A stretch of DNA of 64,000 nucleotides, taken from Isoetes taiwanensis. Taxonomy: Eukaryota > Streptophyta > Lycopodiopsida > Isoetales > Isoetaceae. Positions 12,152-23,667 of this stretch are shown here, piece after piece. The stretch's first letter is position 1. Every line of letters starts with the position of its first letter. Below the pieces are notes generated by a model. That model worked only from the letters and a program-made list of their open reading frames with translations. It ran no database searches and was not told where the DNA came from. The DNA lies in assembly GCA_021234155.1 (NCBI GenBank), contig JAJEKV010000006.1:10879317-10943316 (forward strand). Direction: 5' to 3'. The translations under genes were made by a program, and so were the position numbers.

Positions 12152-12160
12152 GGGGGAGAA
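12149..12160 (+). other. Polypurine tract, copy 2
   Basis: TGAGGGGGAGAA lies immediately before the TGACAGG start of A1, as expected for the plus-strand primer of reverse transcription. It overlaps the pol stop codon. Confidence 0.8.
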
Positions 12161-13192
12161 TGACAGGTTAAATCCAGCCTGTACACGTGGTCGAAGATCC
12201 ATAGCCCACATATGTGAGCGTTGAAGAAAGTGGTGGTCAGGAGAATACGAAAAAGGGGAAGAGCGTCGATCGACATTGTGTGTCTTTTTGCAGAAAAAGC
12301 GTGAAGGAGTCGGACGGTTTTGGGCATACAAACCCGGATTATGTAGATAAGACACTGAGAGGTACCCGGGACTGCAAAGAATCAAAGAGAGCTGAGGTAC
12401 TTGGATCAGCCAGAGGCGCAGAGACCCATCGGAAGACAGTGCTGATTGATTATTCGCAGAGGCTTGGGCTGTCGGAGATCCTGTCCATAAGAGCGTTTGG
12501 ATCAAACAGACTATAATTTCTAGGCTCCCATCAGGAATGTTCAAGCATGAAAGGGCTCTGCTTGCAGACCAAATTTAGGACAGCTATTTATGTTATTAAT
12601 GGCAGCTATGGCGGAAAGATAGATAGATACAGTAAACACACAGCAAATAATAGATAAGGAAATATATATGACACGTTGAATGCTATGATTACACTGTATG
12701 CTCAGAGAAGCTTAAGCTCTCAGAGTACTTGCTGAACATGGCCAACTTGACTAGCTCAGTTGCTGAACAAACGACTCAGCCTCTTAGCTTGTAGACTACA
12801 TACTTACAGATCGGACAACCAGAATCGCTTCCATTGCATCTGTAATACACGGGTAACCTTGATGACAGGTTAAATCCAGCCTGTACACGTGGTCGAAGAT
12901 CCATAGCCCACATGTGAGCGTTGAAGAAAGCGGTGGTCAGGAGAATACGACAAAAGGGGAAGAGCCTGATCGATTACTGTGTGTCTTTTGGCAGAAAGCG
13001 TGAAGGAGTCGGACGGTTTTGGGCATACAAACCGGACTGTAGATAAGACACAGAGGTACCGCATCGCAAAGAATCAAAGAGAGCCGAGGTACTTGGATCA
13101 GCCCGAGGCGCAGACCCATCGGAAGACGGTCTTGATTGATTATTCGCAGAGGCTTGCCACATCGGAGATCCCGGTCCATAAGAGAGTTAACA
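12161..13192 (+). repeat. LTR junction A1-S-A2 between copies 2 and 3
   Basis: A1 is 12,161-12,493, S is 12,494-12,862, A2 is 12,863-13,192. This is the cleanest junction. A1 begins TGACAGG. Near its end it has CCTGTCCA, an approximate inverted match to that start. A2 ends GAGTTAACA just before the next primer-binding site. A1 and A2 diverge after CCATAAGAG. Confidence 0.78.
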
Positions 13193-13193
13193 G

Positions 13194-13205
13194 TGGTATC
13201 AGAGC
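13194..13205 (+). other. Primer-binding site, copy 3
   Basis: TGGTATCAGAGC is identical to that of copy 2, one base after the A2 end. Confidence 0.85.
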
Positions 13206-13211
13206 GCAAAT

Positions 13212-14528
13212 ATGGCCAGCAGGCTTGCTTTAACGTACCTGAGCAGCACCAAAGTCTTCGAAGGAGATGAAGCAGGCTTCCAATTGTGGAAGGCCATGAT
13301 CACACAAGCTCTGAAGGTTGACAAATTGTGGGAGCTTGTAGTGAAAGGGAAATCAGCTGTGGCACCCAGCAGAGTAAAGAAGGAAACCTCTAGTTCTAAA
13401 GGAGAGAAGGCTGAAGAAACATCTGAAGAGCTGGATGAGAAGGAAGAGATTGCAAAGGCAATCATTATGGCCAAATTGGGAGGAGACATAGTGCTTGAAA
13501 TTCAGCACAAATCTCCTTCCGAGATGTGGGAATACCTTCTTGAAAGGTATGAAGCGAAGACTTCTTCGCAAATAGAAGTATTGGAGATGCAGGTTCGCAG
13601 TTTGCAGTTTGAGAAAGGTGGTGAAGTGACAGACCTGATACGGCGATTGCGCTTATTGTTTCATGACTTGGAGGGAGCTGGAGTAAAGTATTCCGAACAG
13701 CAAAAGGTATTGGCATTAACACGAGCTTTTCATAATTCTTACAAAGATTTAGCTGTGTTGGTTAGGGCGACGACCGCCGACGCTTGATAAGGTTTGTAGA
13801 GGCAATTAGAACAGAAATGGAACAAGAAAGAATTGCGATGAGAGGTGCAAAGGAGAAATCCCATGGAGAGGAACACCCAGCAAATTATATGCAGTGAAAG
13901 AGGCCGGGCCGCGGGCAGAAGCCGAGGAAGAGGAAGAGCACAAACCAAATTGCTACGGATGTGATGAATACGGACATATAAAGGGCGTAATGTCCGAATC
14001 GCGGAAAAATGGAGTCGTGGACGAGGGTTCTATGCACGAGGAAGGGGTCGAGCATCGTCTGTTGCGGTCGTAGGTGAAACTGAAGGTGATAAAGAGGAGA
14101 CAGCAATGATTGGAGCACTCACGGAGGAAAAGGTAAAGGAGTTAAACTCTAAATTCAAATCTAAAGGCTCCATAGTGTCAAATGTGAATTTTAAAGGAGG
14201 ATTGAATAAAACTAACACTTTGACTCTAGATTCGGGAGCTGAAGTCTCCATAGTCAATACTTCTGACTTGTTAAGGAATGTTGGACCAAGCAAGCGTTCA
14301 AGGGTGCAAATGGGAAATGGCACGATTCAAAAGGTGCATGGAAAGGGGGAGTTGCAGGTATCGAGGGAAGGCAAGGACGTTTTGAAATTGCCCGATACTT
14401 TGTTTGCACCTGAAATGTTATTTAACTTGGTCTCGGTTGCCAATCTTGTTGACAATGGTTTTGATTTATTTTTCCATAAACATGGTTGCAAGTTTATTAA
14501 GGATGGTGTGAAATTGTTTGATCTTTGA
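13212..14528 (+). pseudogene. Copy 3: gag and protease, broken
   Basis: The first 191 residues (13,212-13,787) match copy 2 closely. Dense changes at 13,767-14,010 then shift the frame and damage the zinc-knuckle region. An open stretch at 14,106-14,528 carries the protease motif DSGAE. It ends at a TGA within GATCTTTGAAAAG, the same altered form seen in copy 2. Confidence 0.88.
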
Positions 14529-17504
14529 AAAGAAGGGAAATTTGTTTGAATTAGATATCAAATCAATCAATAAAGTGTCGCCCATAGATAAACTGCGTAC
14601 TTGGCATTTAAGATTGGCACATGCAAATTACAATAGCATTAGAATTGCAGAAAAGGATAATCTTTTGAATGATTTGGTGTATGAAAGTGAAGATCATGAT
14701 GATATTTGTGAGGCATGCATGTTGGGTAAACAGAGTAGAATGCCTTTTAGAAACAAAGGTAAAAGAGCACATGGATTGCTCGAATTAGTTCATTCAGATG
14801 TTTGTGGTCCGATGCAAGTGCAAAGTCTGGGATCAAAATCTTATTTTGCAACGTTTATTGATGATTATAGTAGGAGAACTAAATGTTATTTCTTGCGATC
14901 CAAAGACCAAGTATTTGATGCTTTCAGACTTTATGTTGCAGAAGTTGAAAGGGAAACATCACTTAAGGTTAAATGTTTGAGGTCCGACCTTGGAGGGGAA
15001 TATAGGTCGGATGAATTTTACAGGTTTTGTCAGTTACGTGGGATAAAGAGGCAGTATACATGTAGATATACACCGCAGCAGAACGGTGTGGCAGAACGAA
15101 AGAATCGCACTATCATGAATGCGGCAAGATCCATGCTTAAGCATGCAGGTCGTCCTAATAGCTTGTGGGCAGAAGCGGTAGCGGCAGCCTGCCACATCCA
15201 AAATAGGTTGCCTAGTGCTGCGGTAAAGGGGGGAGTACCAGAACAATTTTGACAAAACAATCCGTGAAAAGATTTAGGGTTTACGGATGCTTGGCGTACA
15301 TGTTGGTACCTGAGGAGTTGAGAAGGAAATTGGATGACCGAAGCATATGCACATTCCTGGTGGGGTATGACGAGGAGACAAATGGTTACAGGCTATATGA
15401 TCCCAATACGCGTAAGATACATGTTAGCAGAGATGTGATCTTCAATGAAAATGTCTTATACAAGGATAGGAAAGCACTTAGCGTACAGGAAATAATGGAA
15501 TGGGTACCAGTGGAATATTTGGAACATGAGCCAGAGGTAAGTGAAGGAGCAACAAATGGTTCAGAAGGAACATCGGATTTGCCCGTGGAAGTTGATTCTG
15601 AGGATGATGAAGTTGAGCCTGTGGACATGCAAGCAAACATAGAACCGGATGTGGTGCATGAAGCCATGGAGGCTGATAGTGCGCCACATGTACCGGACAC
15701 TGAGCCAGAGGAGGTGCATGAGGTCTTAGAGACTGACAGTGCACCGGAAACTGGACGCCAGGGGGAGGAAAGTAGTGATGTAGCAGTTGAAGAAATCAGA
15801 AGAGGTACAATCAGGACTCGGCGCAGTGAAGTTGAACGTCTCAAATCTCAACTTCCGTTTGATACGTAAAACATTTGGGAGAAAAGAAAGCGGCAAGACA
15901 ACAAGACCTCCAAAGCCCAAGATCTTGTCCTCGCATTTTGGAACCGAGATCAGAAGAAGAAGCAAATCCACAAGGTCGTATTTAAATATGTGGAGGGAAG
16001 CAATGGAGAATGAGCTAGATTCATTCAAACGAATCGAACATATGAGTTGGTACCAAGGCCAAGTGGCAAGAATGTTGTAGGGAGTAAATGGGTTTACAAA
16101 CTTAAAAGGAAGGCGGATGGATCAATAGAAAGGTACAAAGCTTCGGCTAGTTGCTAAGGGGTACACTGAGTTAGAAGGTGTAGATTACAAAGACACATTT
16201 TCACCCATTGTTAAGATGACTAGTTTGAGAGTCCTTATAGCAAATTGCGGTCTGAGAATGACATGGAGTTGAGTCACATGGACGTCAAGACCGCCTTCTT
16301 GAATGGAGAATTAGAAGAAGAGATTTATATGGAGCAGCCCCATGGGTACGAGCAAGGTGATGATTTGGTATGCAAGTTGAAAAAGGCTATTTATGGACTC
16401 GGACAAGCATCTAGGCGGTGGTACTTATGCATAAACATTTTTTGGTTGCTAATGGGCTTGTTAAATTAAAAACGAAGGTAATCTTTACATGAAGAAGGAA
16501 GGGAGTAAGTGCCTAATAATGGCCTTATATGTTGATGATTGCGTCATTGCCCGGCAATGACAAAGTTCTTCTAGACAAGTGCAAATTGTTCTTTGAGAAG
16601 TCGCCGGATGGACTGATCTTGGAGATCCGGGAAGGCTATTGGGAATGGAAGTGAGAAGAGATAGGAAGCAAAGAATCGCGTACCTCACTCAGAGCAATAC
16701 ATCAAGAAAATGCTAGTCAAATTCAGGATGGTAGATTGTAATCTTTGCAAAAACACCAATAGCTCCGGGAACAAGAATATCGGGGAAAATGTGCCCAAAA
16801 ACACATGAGGAAAAAGGAAGGAATGGTAGCCAGGGCCCTCTGGATCATTAGTGGGGAGTTTGTTGTATGCGCAAATAGCACAAGGCGGACATCACTTATG
16901 CCGTTAATCTTCTAAGCAGATTTTTGAACAATCACGGAAAGGAGCATTGGATAGCCGCGAAGAGAGTTCTTAGGTATCTGAAAGGTACCTTGACTCACGG
17001 GCTGTGCTTTAAAAGGAACATGGAAAACAAACTGGTTGGATATGCAGATGCAGATTGGGGAGGAGACATTGATGATAGAAAGTCAACATCCGGGTATCTC
17101 TGCAAACTTGGGGATACAGCAATATCTTGGACGAGCAAAAAGCAAGAATGCGTTAAGTCGAAGGCGTAAGGCAGTAGTATGGCGGTATCTCCGGCAAGCA
17201 TCAAGAAATCATTTGGCTGCGAAGAATGCTCAAGGAGTTAGGGAAATCATGCGTAGGAGCTACAACAATTTATTGTGACAATAAGAGCGGGATAGCAATG
17301 AGTAAAAATCCGGTATGTCATTCACGTACTAAACATATAGAGATCCATCACCATTTCATCCGAGATGAGGTAGATAAAGGAGAAATAGATGTGAAATACA
17401 TTCCTACTAGGTTGCAACAAGCAGATGTCTTGACCAAGGCTCTCACTGAGCCAAAACTCGAAGTTGCAAAGGGGCAAGTAGGAATCACAAGTTGTACAGG
17501 CTGA
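14518..17504 (+). pseudogene. Copy 3: pol, broken in the RT region
   Basis: The integrase is in good shape at 14,518-15,252 and, unlike in copy 2, begins far enough upstream to include the TWHLRLAH part of the zinc finger. It keeps SDV, SDLGGEY and NGVAERKNR. A deletion at 15,252 (about 10 bases against copy 2) shifts the frame; coding continues at 15,249-15,869. The RT is damaged at many points between 15,865 and 16,900. RNase H pieces are open at 16,924-17,169 and 17,226-17,504. Confidence 0.88.
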
Positions 17505-17513
17505 GGGGGAGAA
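17502..17513 (+). other. Polypurine tract, copy 3
   Basis: TGAGGGGGAGAA just before the TGACAGG start of A1, identical to copy 2. Confidence 0.78.
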
Positions 17514-19857
17514 TGACAGGTGAAATCCAGCCTGTACACGTGGTCGAAGATCCATAGCCCACATATGTGAGCGTTGAAGAAAGCGGTGGTCAGGAGAATA
17601 CGACAAAAGGGGAAGAGCCTGATCGATTACTGTGTGTCTTTTGGCAGAAAGCGTGAAGGAGTCGGACGGTTTTGGGCATACAAACCGGACTGTAGATAAG
17701 ACACAGAGGTACCAGACTGCAGTAATCAAAGAGAGCTGAGGTACTTGGATCAGCCAGAGGCGCAGAGACCCATCGGAAGACAGTGCTGATTGATTATTCG
17801 CAGAGGCTTGGGCTGTCGGAGATCCTGTCCATAAGAGCGTTTGGATCAAACAGACTATAATTTCTAGGCTCCCATCAGGAATGTTCAAGCATGAAAGGTG
17901 TGACGCTCCCTGCTAAACATACGGCGCCCAGCCGTACACTCGGCAGGAAATCCCCCATCCGGCTCAACAACCGCACGGGCCCTTCGTCTACCCCGCACTC
18001 TGAGGTGACCCTTAGTGCGGGGAGGGAATACGAAGGTGTCTTGCGCGCCCTTCCCCTATGGGCTCCTATAACAGCGGAAGCGATAACACGTCAGAACTAG
18101 CATCAAACATATACAAATACTACCCCGAGGGGTAGTGCATCACACATATACCAATGCAAAGATGATAATCATGAACCATAAAACATGAGAGCTCCTACCC
18201 TGGTTCAGACTCATAAGGAGGATGACTGACCGGCTGGGCCTCAAGGTAGAGCAGACCGAGTCATGGCAATGGCGAGGGCTGGCATAGAACAATGGCTAGG
18301 GTTGACCACTCCATCCGCCCCTCCTGTGCATACTTTGCAGATGGGCTAGATCAGGCTCTGACAGGACTCTAGCCTTCCGGAAACGCAATCCCATGGTATC
18401 ACCCATCGGGACTACTCCAGGTTGCATCTCCCTGGTCCGATGAGGCAGGAAGGGTTGCATCTCCCCTTCCCAGGGTCTAGAGGTGCCGTGGGCGGCTAGA
18501 GAATCGTGGCGACACACGATTCGTACCCGACTGAACCCCCCAAAACGAGAGCCAAGCCATCACTTGCAGCTCTCGAGAGGCAGGGCAACACCATTGCCCC
18601 GGGAGGTGTCGGACCCATGCTCGGCCCACACGAAGTGACCGACCATAAGCCTAGCCCACTATGGGATCCCCCGAAGCCCCCACTCGGCAGGGATCCTCCC
18701 TCCACTTTCCCTCTAGCCCCGTTATCTGGTGCTGAGTCATATCATAGCCTCCATAGCCCGGTGGGCTCCTATGCACAGGCCGCAACTAATAGGAACTAAG
18801 GGATCTACTCTAGGAACATACTACATATGGCCCTAGGTCTCTACCCCCCTTCCCAATACAAGAGGAGCAAACATGATCAACCATCAACATATAATCATCA
18901 CATCATGAGAATAATCATAAGAAGAACATCTTAACCTAATCATACAAATCTAACTAATAGTTAGGGTTCCTTGATTAGGGTTCAAGATGTTGAATATGGG
19001 CTCTAGGATGGCTCTACTCTAGATATAAAATACTAGCATATCTGGAATGCTAATTCCAGATAAGCTTCCACAACTACTATCCTACATACCTGCTCCTGAA
19101 GCTCTCCCTCCAGATCCGGGCGCCTCCATGGTCTTCGACTCACAAGCTGCTGTTCCTCCTCCAAGAACAGGTCTACCCTGCTGGGGCTGCTGCACCAGCC
19201 TATGCCACAACGAACGATGTTCGAAACGGGGTTTCGAGCAAGTAGGTGAGTCTCTGGGTGCTAGGGCTGGAAAGAGGTCTAGGGTTAGGGTTTATGCCTA
19301 TATAAGTTAGGTCCACTTAGGATGCCACGTGGCACCAATCGGGTGAGTCCTGTGTGGCGGTGCCCCAATAGGTTAAGGCCACGTGGATAATGGCTTAACC
19401 TATGGTTGGCTAAGTTATGAGAATAACTTGGCCATGCCCCCTAGTGCCACCCTTATGGTATACAAGGCTATGAATGATAGACTTGTATAGTGACGGATCC
19501 AGGAATATACGTATTTATAGCGTATATTCCCCTGGACCGTCACAAAAGGGCTCTGCTTGCAGACCAAATTTAGGACAGCTATTTATGTTATTAATGGCAG
19601 CTATGGCGGAAAGATAGATAGATACAGTAAACACACAGCAAATAATAGATAAGGAAATATATATGACACGTTGAATGCTATGATTACACTGTATGCTCAG
19701 AGAAGCTTAAGCTCTCAGAGTACTTGCTGAACATGGCCAACTTGACTAGCTCAGTTGCTGAACAAACGACTCAGCCTCTTAGCTTGTAGACTACATACTT
19801 ACAGATCGGACAACCAGAATCGCTTCCATTGCATCTGTAATACACGGGTAACCTTGA
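17514..19857 (+). repeat. Last A1-S junction, split by a solo LTR and lacking A2
   Basis: A1 is 17,514-17,837. S begins at 17,838, is interrupted at 17,899-19,544 and resumes at 19,545-19,857, ending ACCTTGA. At this point earlier junctions continue into A2, but here unrelated sequence (AGCCTCGAAATG) follows. This is the right edge of the array. Confidence 0.75.
17899..19544 (+). mobile_element. Solo LTR nested in the copia array spacer
   Basis: The 1,646-bp insert begins TGTGACG and ends CGTCACA, perfect 7-bp inverted ends of the TG...CA type. It is flanked by 5-bp direct repeats AAAGG (17,894-17,898 and 19,545-19,549). The uninterrupted site is seen three times in the other spacers (ATGAAAGGGCTCTGC). 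Size, ends and 5-bp duplication fit a solo LTR, probably of a Ty3/gypsy element, left by LTR-LTR recombination. It has TATA-like sequences near 19,023 and 19,291 and a hairpin just before its 3' end. No coding region or primer-binding site is seen. Confidence 0.88.
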
Positions 19858-20536
19858 AGCCTCGAAATGTACCAGCCTGCTGATTCCATGCAAAATCGGA
19901 CCCAGCAATTAAATATTTGCTTGCTTCAATTTGCACCATCTGGCTGCATCATATCGCTGGCAACATCCAGACCTTTAAAAGATGGGAGATGGTTCTATTT
20001 TTGTTATTAATGACAGCCACGGCGGAAGGTTAGATAGATACAGTGCTCAGAGGGATAGGCTCTGATACAGATTCAAAAGTTGGCCGGATGCTCCAAGTAG
20101 TTAGAGACAGATCATAAACATGGGACCAAATTTCTGGAGTCATAAATGATCTTTTGAAATGCCTTAAAGTTTTTTTGAAAGGATCTTCAGCAGGAGAAGG
20201 TCCCAATGATATGGGCCCATCATGTGATACCGGTGGACGTCCAACATTTTATCCACCATCAGAATGAACAATTCATCTTAAACAACTATCAAGGCCTCAG
20301 GTCCCTACTAAAACACAACCAGCAACAGAAACAGAAGTAATGCCTACGTACCTATTGTTGTATTCTTCTCGATATAATCCTCAACCAGACACAACCTTGC
20401 TCGCCTATACAACTAACCGCCTATTCAACTTCCGGCACATGAAATTCCCTCCATGCCTTTGCTAGAAAGGGCCTCTCCCTAATTGCCCCTTTCTAGCTTA
20501 TTAAAAACGGTCGTACTGTGTAGGATTGGCATGCTT

Positions 20537-20676
20537 TACTATCATCTAGAGTGTCTAATGATGAATATGCTCAAGTAGGATATTTGCTTCTAAACGTGGA
20601 CTTGTGTACTATCATTTAGAGTATCTAATGATGAATATGCTCAAGTAGGATATTTGCTTCAAAACTTGGACTTGTG
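20537..20676. repeat. Two-copy tandem repeat, 70-bp unit
   Basis: TACTATCAT...GGACTTGTG is repeated twice in direct orientation (20,537 and 20,607) with a few substitutions. Confidence 0.85.
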
Positions 20677-21550
20677 CTTCAAATCTAGACTATTTAGCTC
20701 AATGAAAAGAGAATCCTCTCAATTGAACATGTAAAGGAAATTCAAAAACCTTCAGACTTATTCAGGTATATTTTTATAGTGATGATTTGGTTGCACAAGC
20801 AGAAAGCAAGTCAAGTGAGATCATAACAGCATGTTCGTCTTCAGTATCAGAAACTTCAGTATAACATGTTACAATGGACCACTTTGGTTCTACTAGAAGT
20901 TGTTGGAATAGAGTAGATGATGTGCACTTGGACCTATATCAATGGGTATTTTTATTAACACACTAGTTGTATGATGTAATAAGAATGGCTTTTGACCTTC
21001 ACATCAAAGTATGCACAATGGTTCATCCTCCAGTCTCCTCTAATACTATCTATCTATCTAATATTATGTATATGTGTTGCAGAGCAGCAATATAGTTTGC
21101 TAGTTCATGAAAGGGTATGTTTATGACGTATGGTTTCAATGGTTTTAGGGTTGTATTGTATATTTTTGAGTATGGATTTAGGGCAAGAACGAATCTTTTT
21201 CTTTCCTGTATTCTTGGAGTGGCGTGGCTGGGGTCGAGGAGCTTCGTTCCATGGTTTGATTGCAGGCGCCAAGTTTAGAAGGTAGAGATTCTGTTTATAG
21301 GAAGCTGATACTGCATTACATGGCGAATCCGGCCCAGATGGAGTGTAGAAAACAATTCCAGCAGCTTCCTCATGGGGTTGTGGCGGGATGCGTTCTGGGC
21401 AGAGCTCTCAGGGCGATTCCGGGCCATTCAGGCTATTTCTTGAGTCTTTGATATGGCTGTGCTCCACAGGTTCTGCTAGATAACTCCCTTTCTGTTTATT
21501 CATTTTGTGTTCACTGGTATACAGTGGCGAATTTAGATGCGCAGTGCGCA

Positions 21551-21567
21551 GGGGGTTCGAATCCCCC
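21551..21567 (+). other. tRNA T-arm-like / Pol III B-box motif
   Basis: GGGGGTTCGAATCCCCC forms a 5-bp stem with a 7-base TTCGAAT loop, exactly a tRNA T arm. No acceptor, D or anticodon arm is found around it, so it is not a complete tRNA gene. It may be a remnant of a tRNA-derived SINE. Confidence 0.5.
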
Positions 21568-21974
21568 AGTCTGTGTACTCATTCCAGGTGGAATTCTGCT
21601 TCAGCCTTCTATGGTGGCTGTGAACGCTTGCCTCAGGTATGTGGTGCTACACACAGGAGGCTTTTCTTGCACGCTTTTCTATTTTAAGATGCATGGCTAT
21701 TGCTGTGTTCTAATTTGGGCTTCATGCAGAATTATCTGCTGCTGCAATGGTATGGCTCTGCTCGCTTTCTTTTTATTCAATTTGTATTCACTGCTATACA
21801 GTGGCGCATTTTTCTTCTTGCTCTTCATTGATAGGTAAAGGGTATGTAATCTGAACTCATCCACTTTGTGCATTAGCAATTTCGTGTGCAAGGTCAATGA
21901 AACTTAGGTACTTTCTTCATTGTCTGCATGATCAGACATGAGAGTTAAAAAGAGGATGGGAAAATGCGGTGGCA

Positions 21975-21991
21975 GGGGGTTCAAATCCCCC
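21975..21991 (+). other. tRNA T-arm-like / Pol III B-box motif
   Basis: GGGGGTTCAAATCCCCC, with a 5-bp stem and 7-base loop, lies 424 bases from the previous motif. It is followed by CG and a run of seven T, which resembles a Pol III terminator. No full tRNA can be folded. Confidence 0.5.
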
Positions 21992-22449
21992 GCTTTTTTT
22001 GTCCATTGTCTTTGCAGATGCTCAAGAAGCCTTCCATTTGACGCCTCCCAAACTGTTGCCCTGCTGCGCCACTGTATCAGGGAAGCTTGTGGTAGAAACT
22101 TCATTGCCTGCTAAGTTAGTTGGAGGAGCCGTCCCTGCTTTGGTGCCTGGAATAGTGGCAGCTGCTACTTTGAAGTCAATTGACATCGAAATCCCTTGCA
22201 ATGGTTGTCAACGGGCCCTTAAAAATAGAGCCACATCAGGGTTTGACCCCATCTCCCCATGAGGTGGACGGATGGGATCGCACTAGAGGGCATATCCCTC
22301 GGAATATTCCCCTATCTAATGGCTGGGAATTCACTAGAGCGCCCATCAACGATATATAACCTTATGGATTGATATTTCCTTAATCTCCCTTGTACTTGAG
22401 TATTCAGACTCGAGATGAAACTAGTTATGCTGGATGTAATGAAGATATT

Positions 22450-23090
22450 GGATAGCTTTACACCACCACCCCAAAACTGGGTCCACATGTTGTTTTTCAG
22501 TGTCTTTTTTGCAAAAAAACAACACCAAAAAACTACGTGTTGTTTTTTGTCCGGATTTGCTAGAAATGACGTGTAGTTTTTAGCAAAATTTTTATACATG
22601 TAGTTTTTGTTGCCAAAAGTCTACGCATAGAGTTTTGTCAAAAATTATCTACACGTAGGAATTAACGTATATTTCTACATGTTGTTTTAAAAGTAGCTGT
22701 AGTTTTCAAGCGTTGCTTTCTTCAAAATTAGACATGTGGTTCGTAATAAACCTTAAAAGTCCACATGTTGTTTTTAACTGTTGTTTTGCCAAAAAGCAAT
22801 ACTAAAAAACCATGTATAGGATTTTGGTCGACTTTCCTAAAAACTATGCGTAGTTTTCTGATTTTTCTTTTAATTATGTTGTTTTCAAGTGTTGGTCCTT
22901 CAAAAAATGATATGTGGTTTTGAGAAGCAATGTATTTTTTCAAAAATAGGTGTTGCTTTTAGTATTATTTTACATAAAATGCACATGTAGATTTATAGAA
23001 TTTTCAATAAACAACATGTCAAATAAATATTTTTAAATGTTGTTTTTATGTCAAATAAATATTTTTAAATGTTGTTTTCTTCATCCATAG
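22450..23090 (-). repeat. T-rich degenerate repeat, inverse orientation of 34.4-35.2 kb family
   Basis: It is made of irregular copies of TGTTGTTTTT and ATGTAGTTTTT. The left edge (CACCACCCCAAAACTGGGTC) read in reverse complement matches GACCCAGAATTGGGGTGG at 35,201-35,220, so the two blocks are members of one dispersed family in opposite orientation. No coding is present. Confidence 0.6.
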
Positions 23091-23650
23091 CACTAATAAG
23101 GTTCCCAAATGATTGAGTTACTAAGGTTTTGGCAATGGTGGGCCGACATATGGGGGTTAGGGTTTTGGTAAAAATAATTTGGGCCTTGTCTAATGTTGGC
23201 TGTTGGAAACGCTGCGTGGGATTGCCGTCCGAAAGCATGGCGGAAGCCGTGAAGCCGGTCGGCACAAGCTTCGGTGCAGAGGTACGCAGGCTCCGCATGC
23301 TTCCCCGAAGTTCTTTTGGGGAAAATGCCATAGCCATGGCGGCCATAGCTACTGACCGTAGGTCGATCGAGGTCTAGATTGAGCGGCATGTCGCCTCGAA
23401 AGGGTTGCATCTCCACCGGGCTCCCCATGACCGGGTGCTTTCCCTATTTAATCTGCAAATAGGCCTTCTTGTTTTTCTTTTTGTTTCTCCTTTTGCTTTT
23501 ATGCGTTCTAGGTCGTATGTATTTGCGGGGCTGGAAGTGATGCCAAGCAGGTGGTCGATTTGCATGTAGGGCGATTTGGATTTAGAGTTGGCAAAAACCG
23601 CGGGACCGAATCGCTCATGTTTATCATCTAGGCCGCCTTCATTTGGATTA

Positions 23651-23667
23651 GTGGGTTCAAATCCCAC
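23651..23667 (+). other. tRNA T-arm-like / Pol III B-box motif
   Basis: GTGGGTTCAAATCCCAC has a perfect 5-bp stem and a TTCAAAT loop. No complete cloverleaf is visible upstream. Confidence 0.5.

Larger units (their letters stand above)
1..17837 (+). mobile_element. Tandem array of one Ty1/copia retrotransposon
   Basis: The stretch is built from the same element repeated head to tail. Primer-binding sites lie at 2,472, 7,838 and 13,194, giving a period near 5.36 kb. It contains the end of one internal region (copy 0, 1-1,446) and three complete ones (copies 1-3). Domain order is Gag, protease, integrase, reverse transcriptase, RNase H, which defines Ty1/copia rather than Ty3/gypsy. Internal regions are separated by identical-looking A1-S-A2 junctions, described separately. 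Copies differ mostly at CTG/CAG sites. A lineage within copia cannot be assigned by eye. Confidence 0.93.
19858..22440. other. Gene-poor stretch right of the copia array
   Basis: No gene is supported. At 19,998-20,045 lies a diverged copy of part of spacer S (GTTATTAATGACAGCCACGG against GTTATTAATGGCAGCTATGG), so S belongs to a wider repeat family. It is followed by GGCTCTGATACAG, resembling the reverse complement of a copia primer-binding site. The open stretch 21,260-21,451 begins after a good splice acceptor (GATTGCAG) but is not recognisable. Two T-arm-like motifs are listed separately. Confidence 0.5.

Noticed and set aside
7843-16028. Many antisense open frames across the copia copies
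   Set aside because: They mirror the sense gag and pol coding, repeat in every copy and carry no protein motif of their own.
1-17515. Cytosine deamination (RIP-like or methylation decay) as the cause of copia damage
   Set aside because: Deamination would give C to T and G to A at these sites. The observed changes are mainly CAG to CGG, CTG to CTTTG and small indels.
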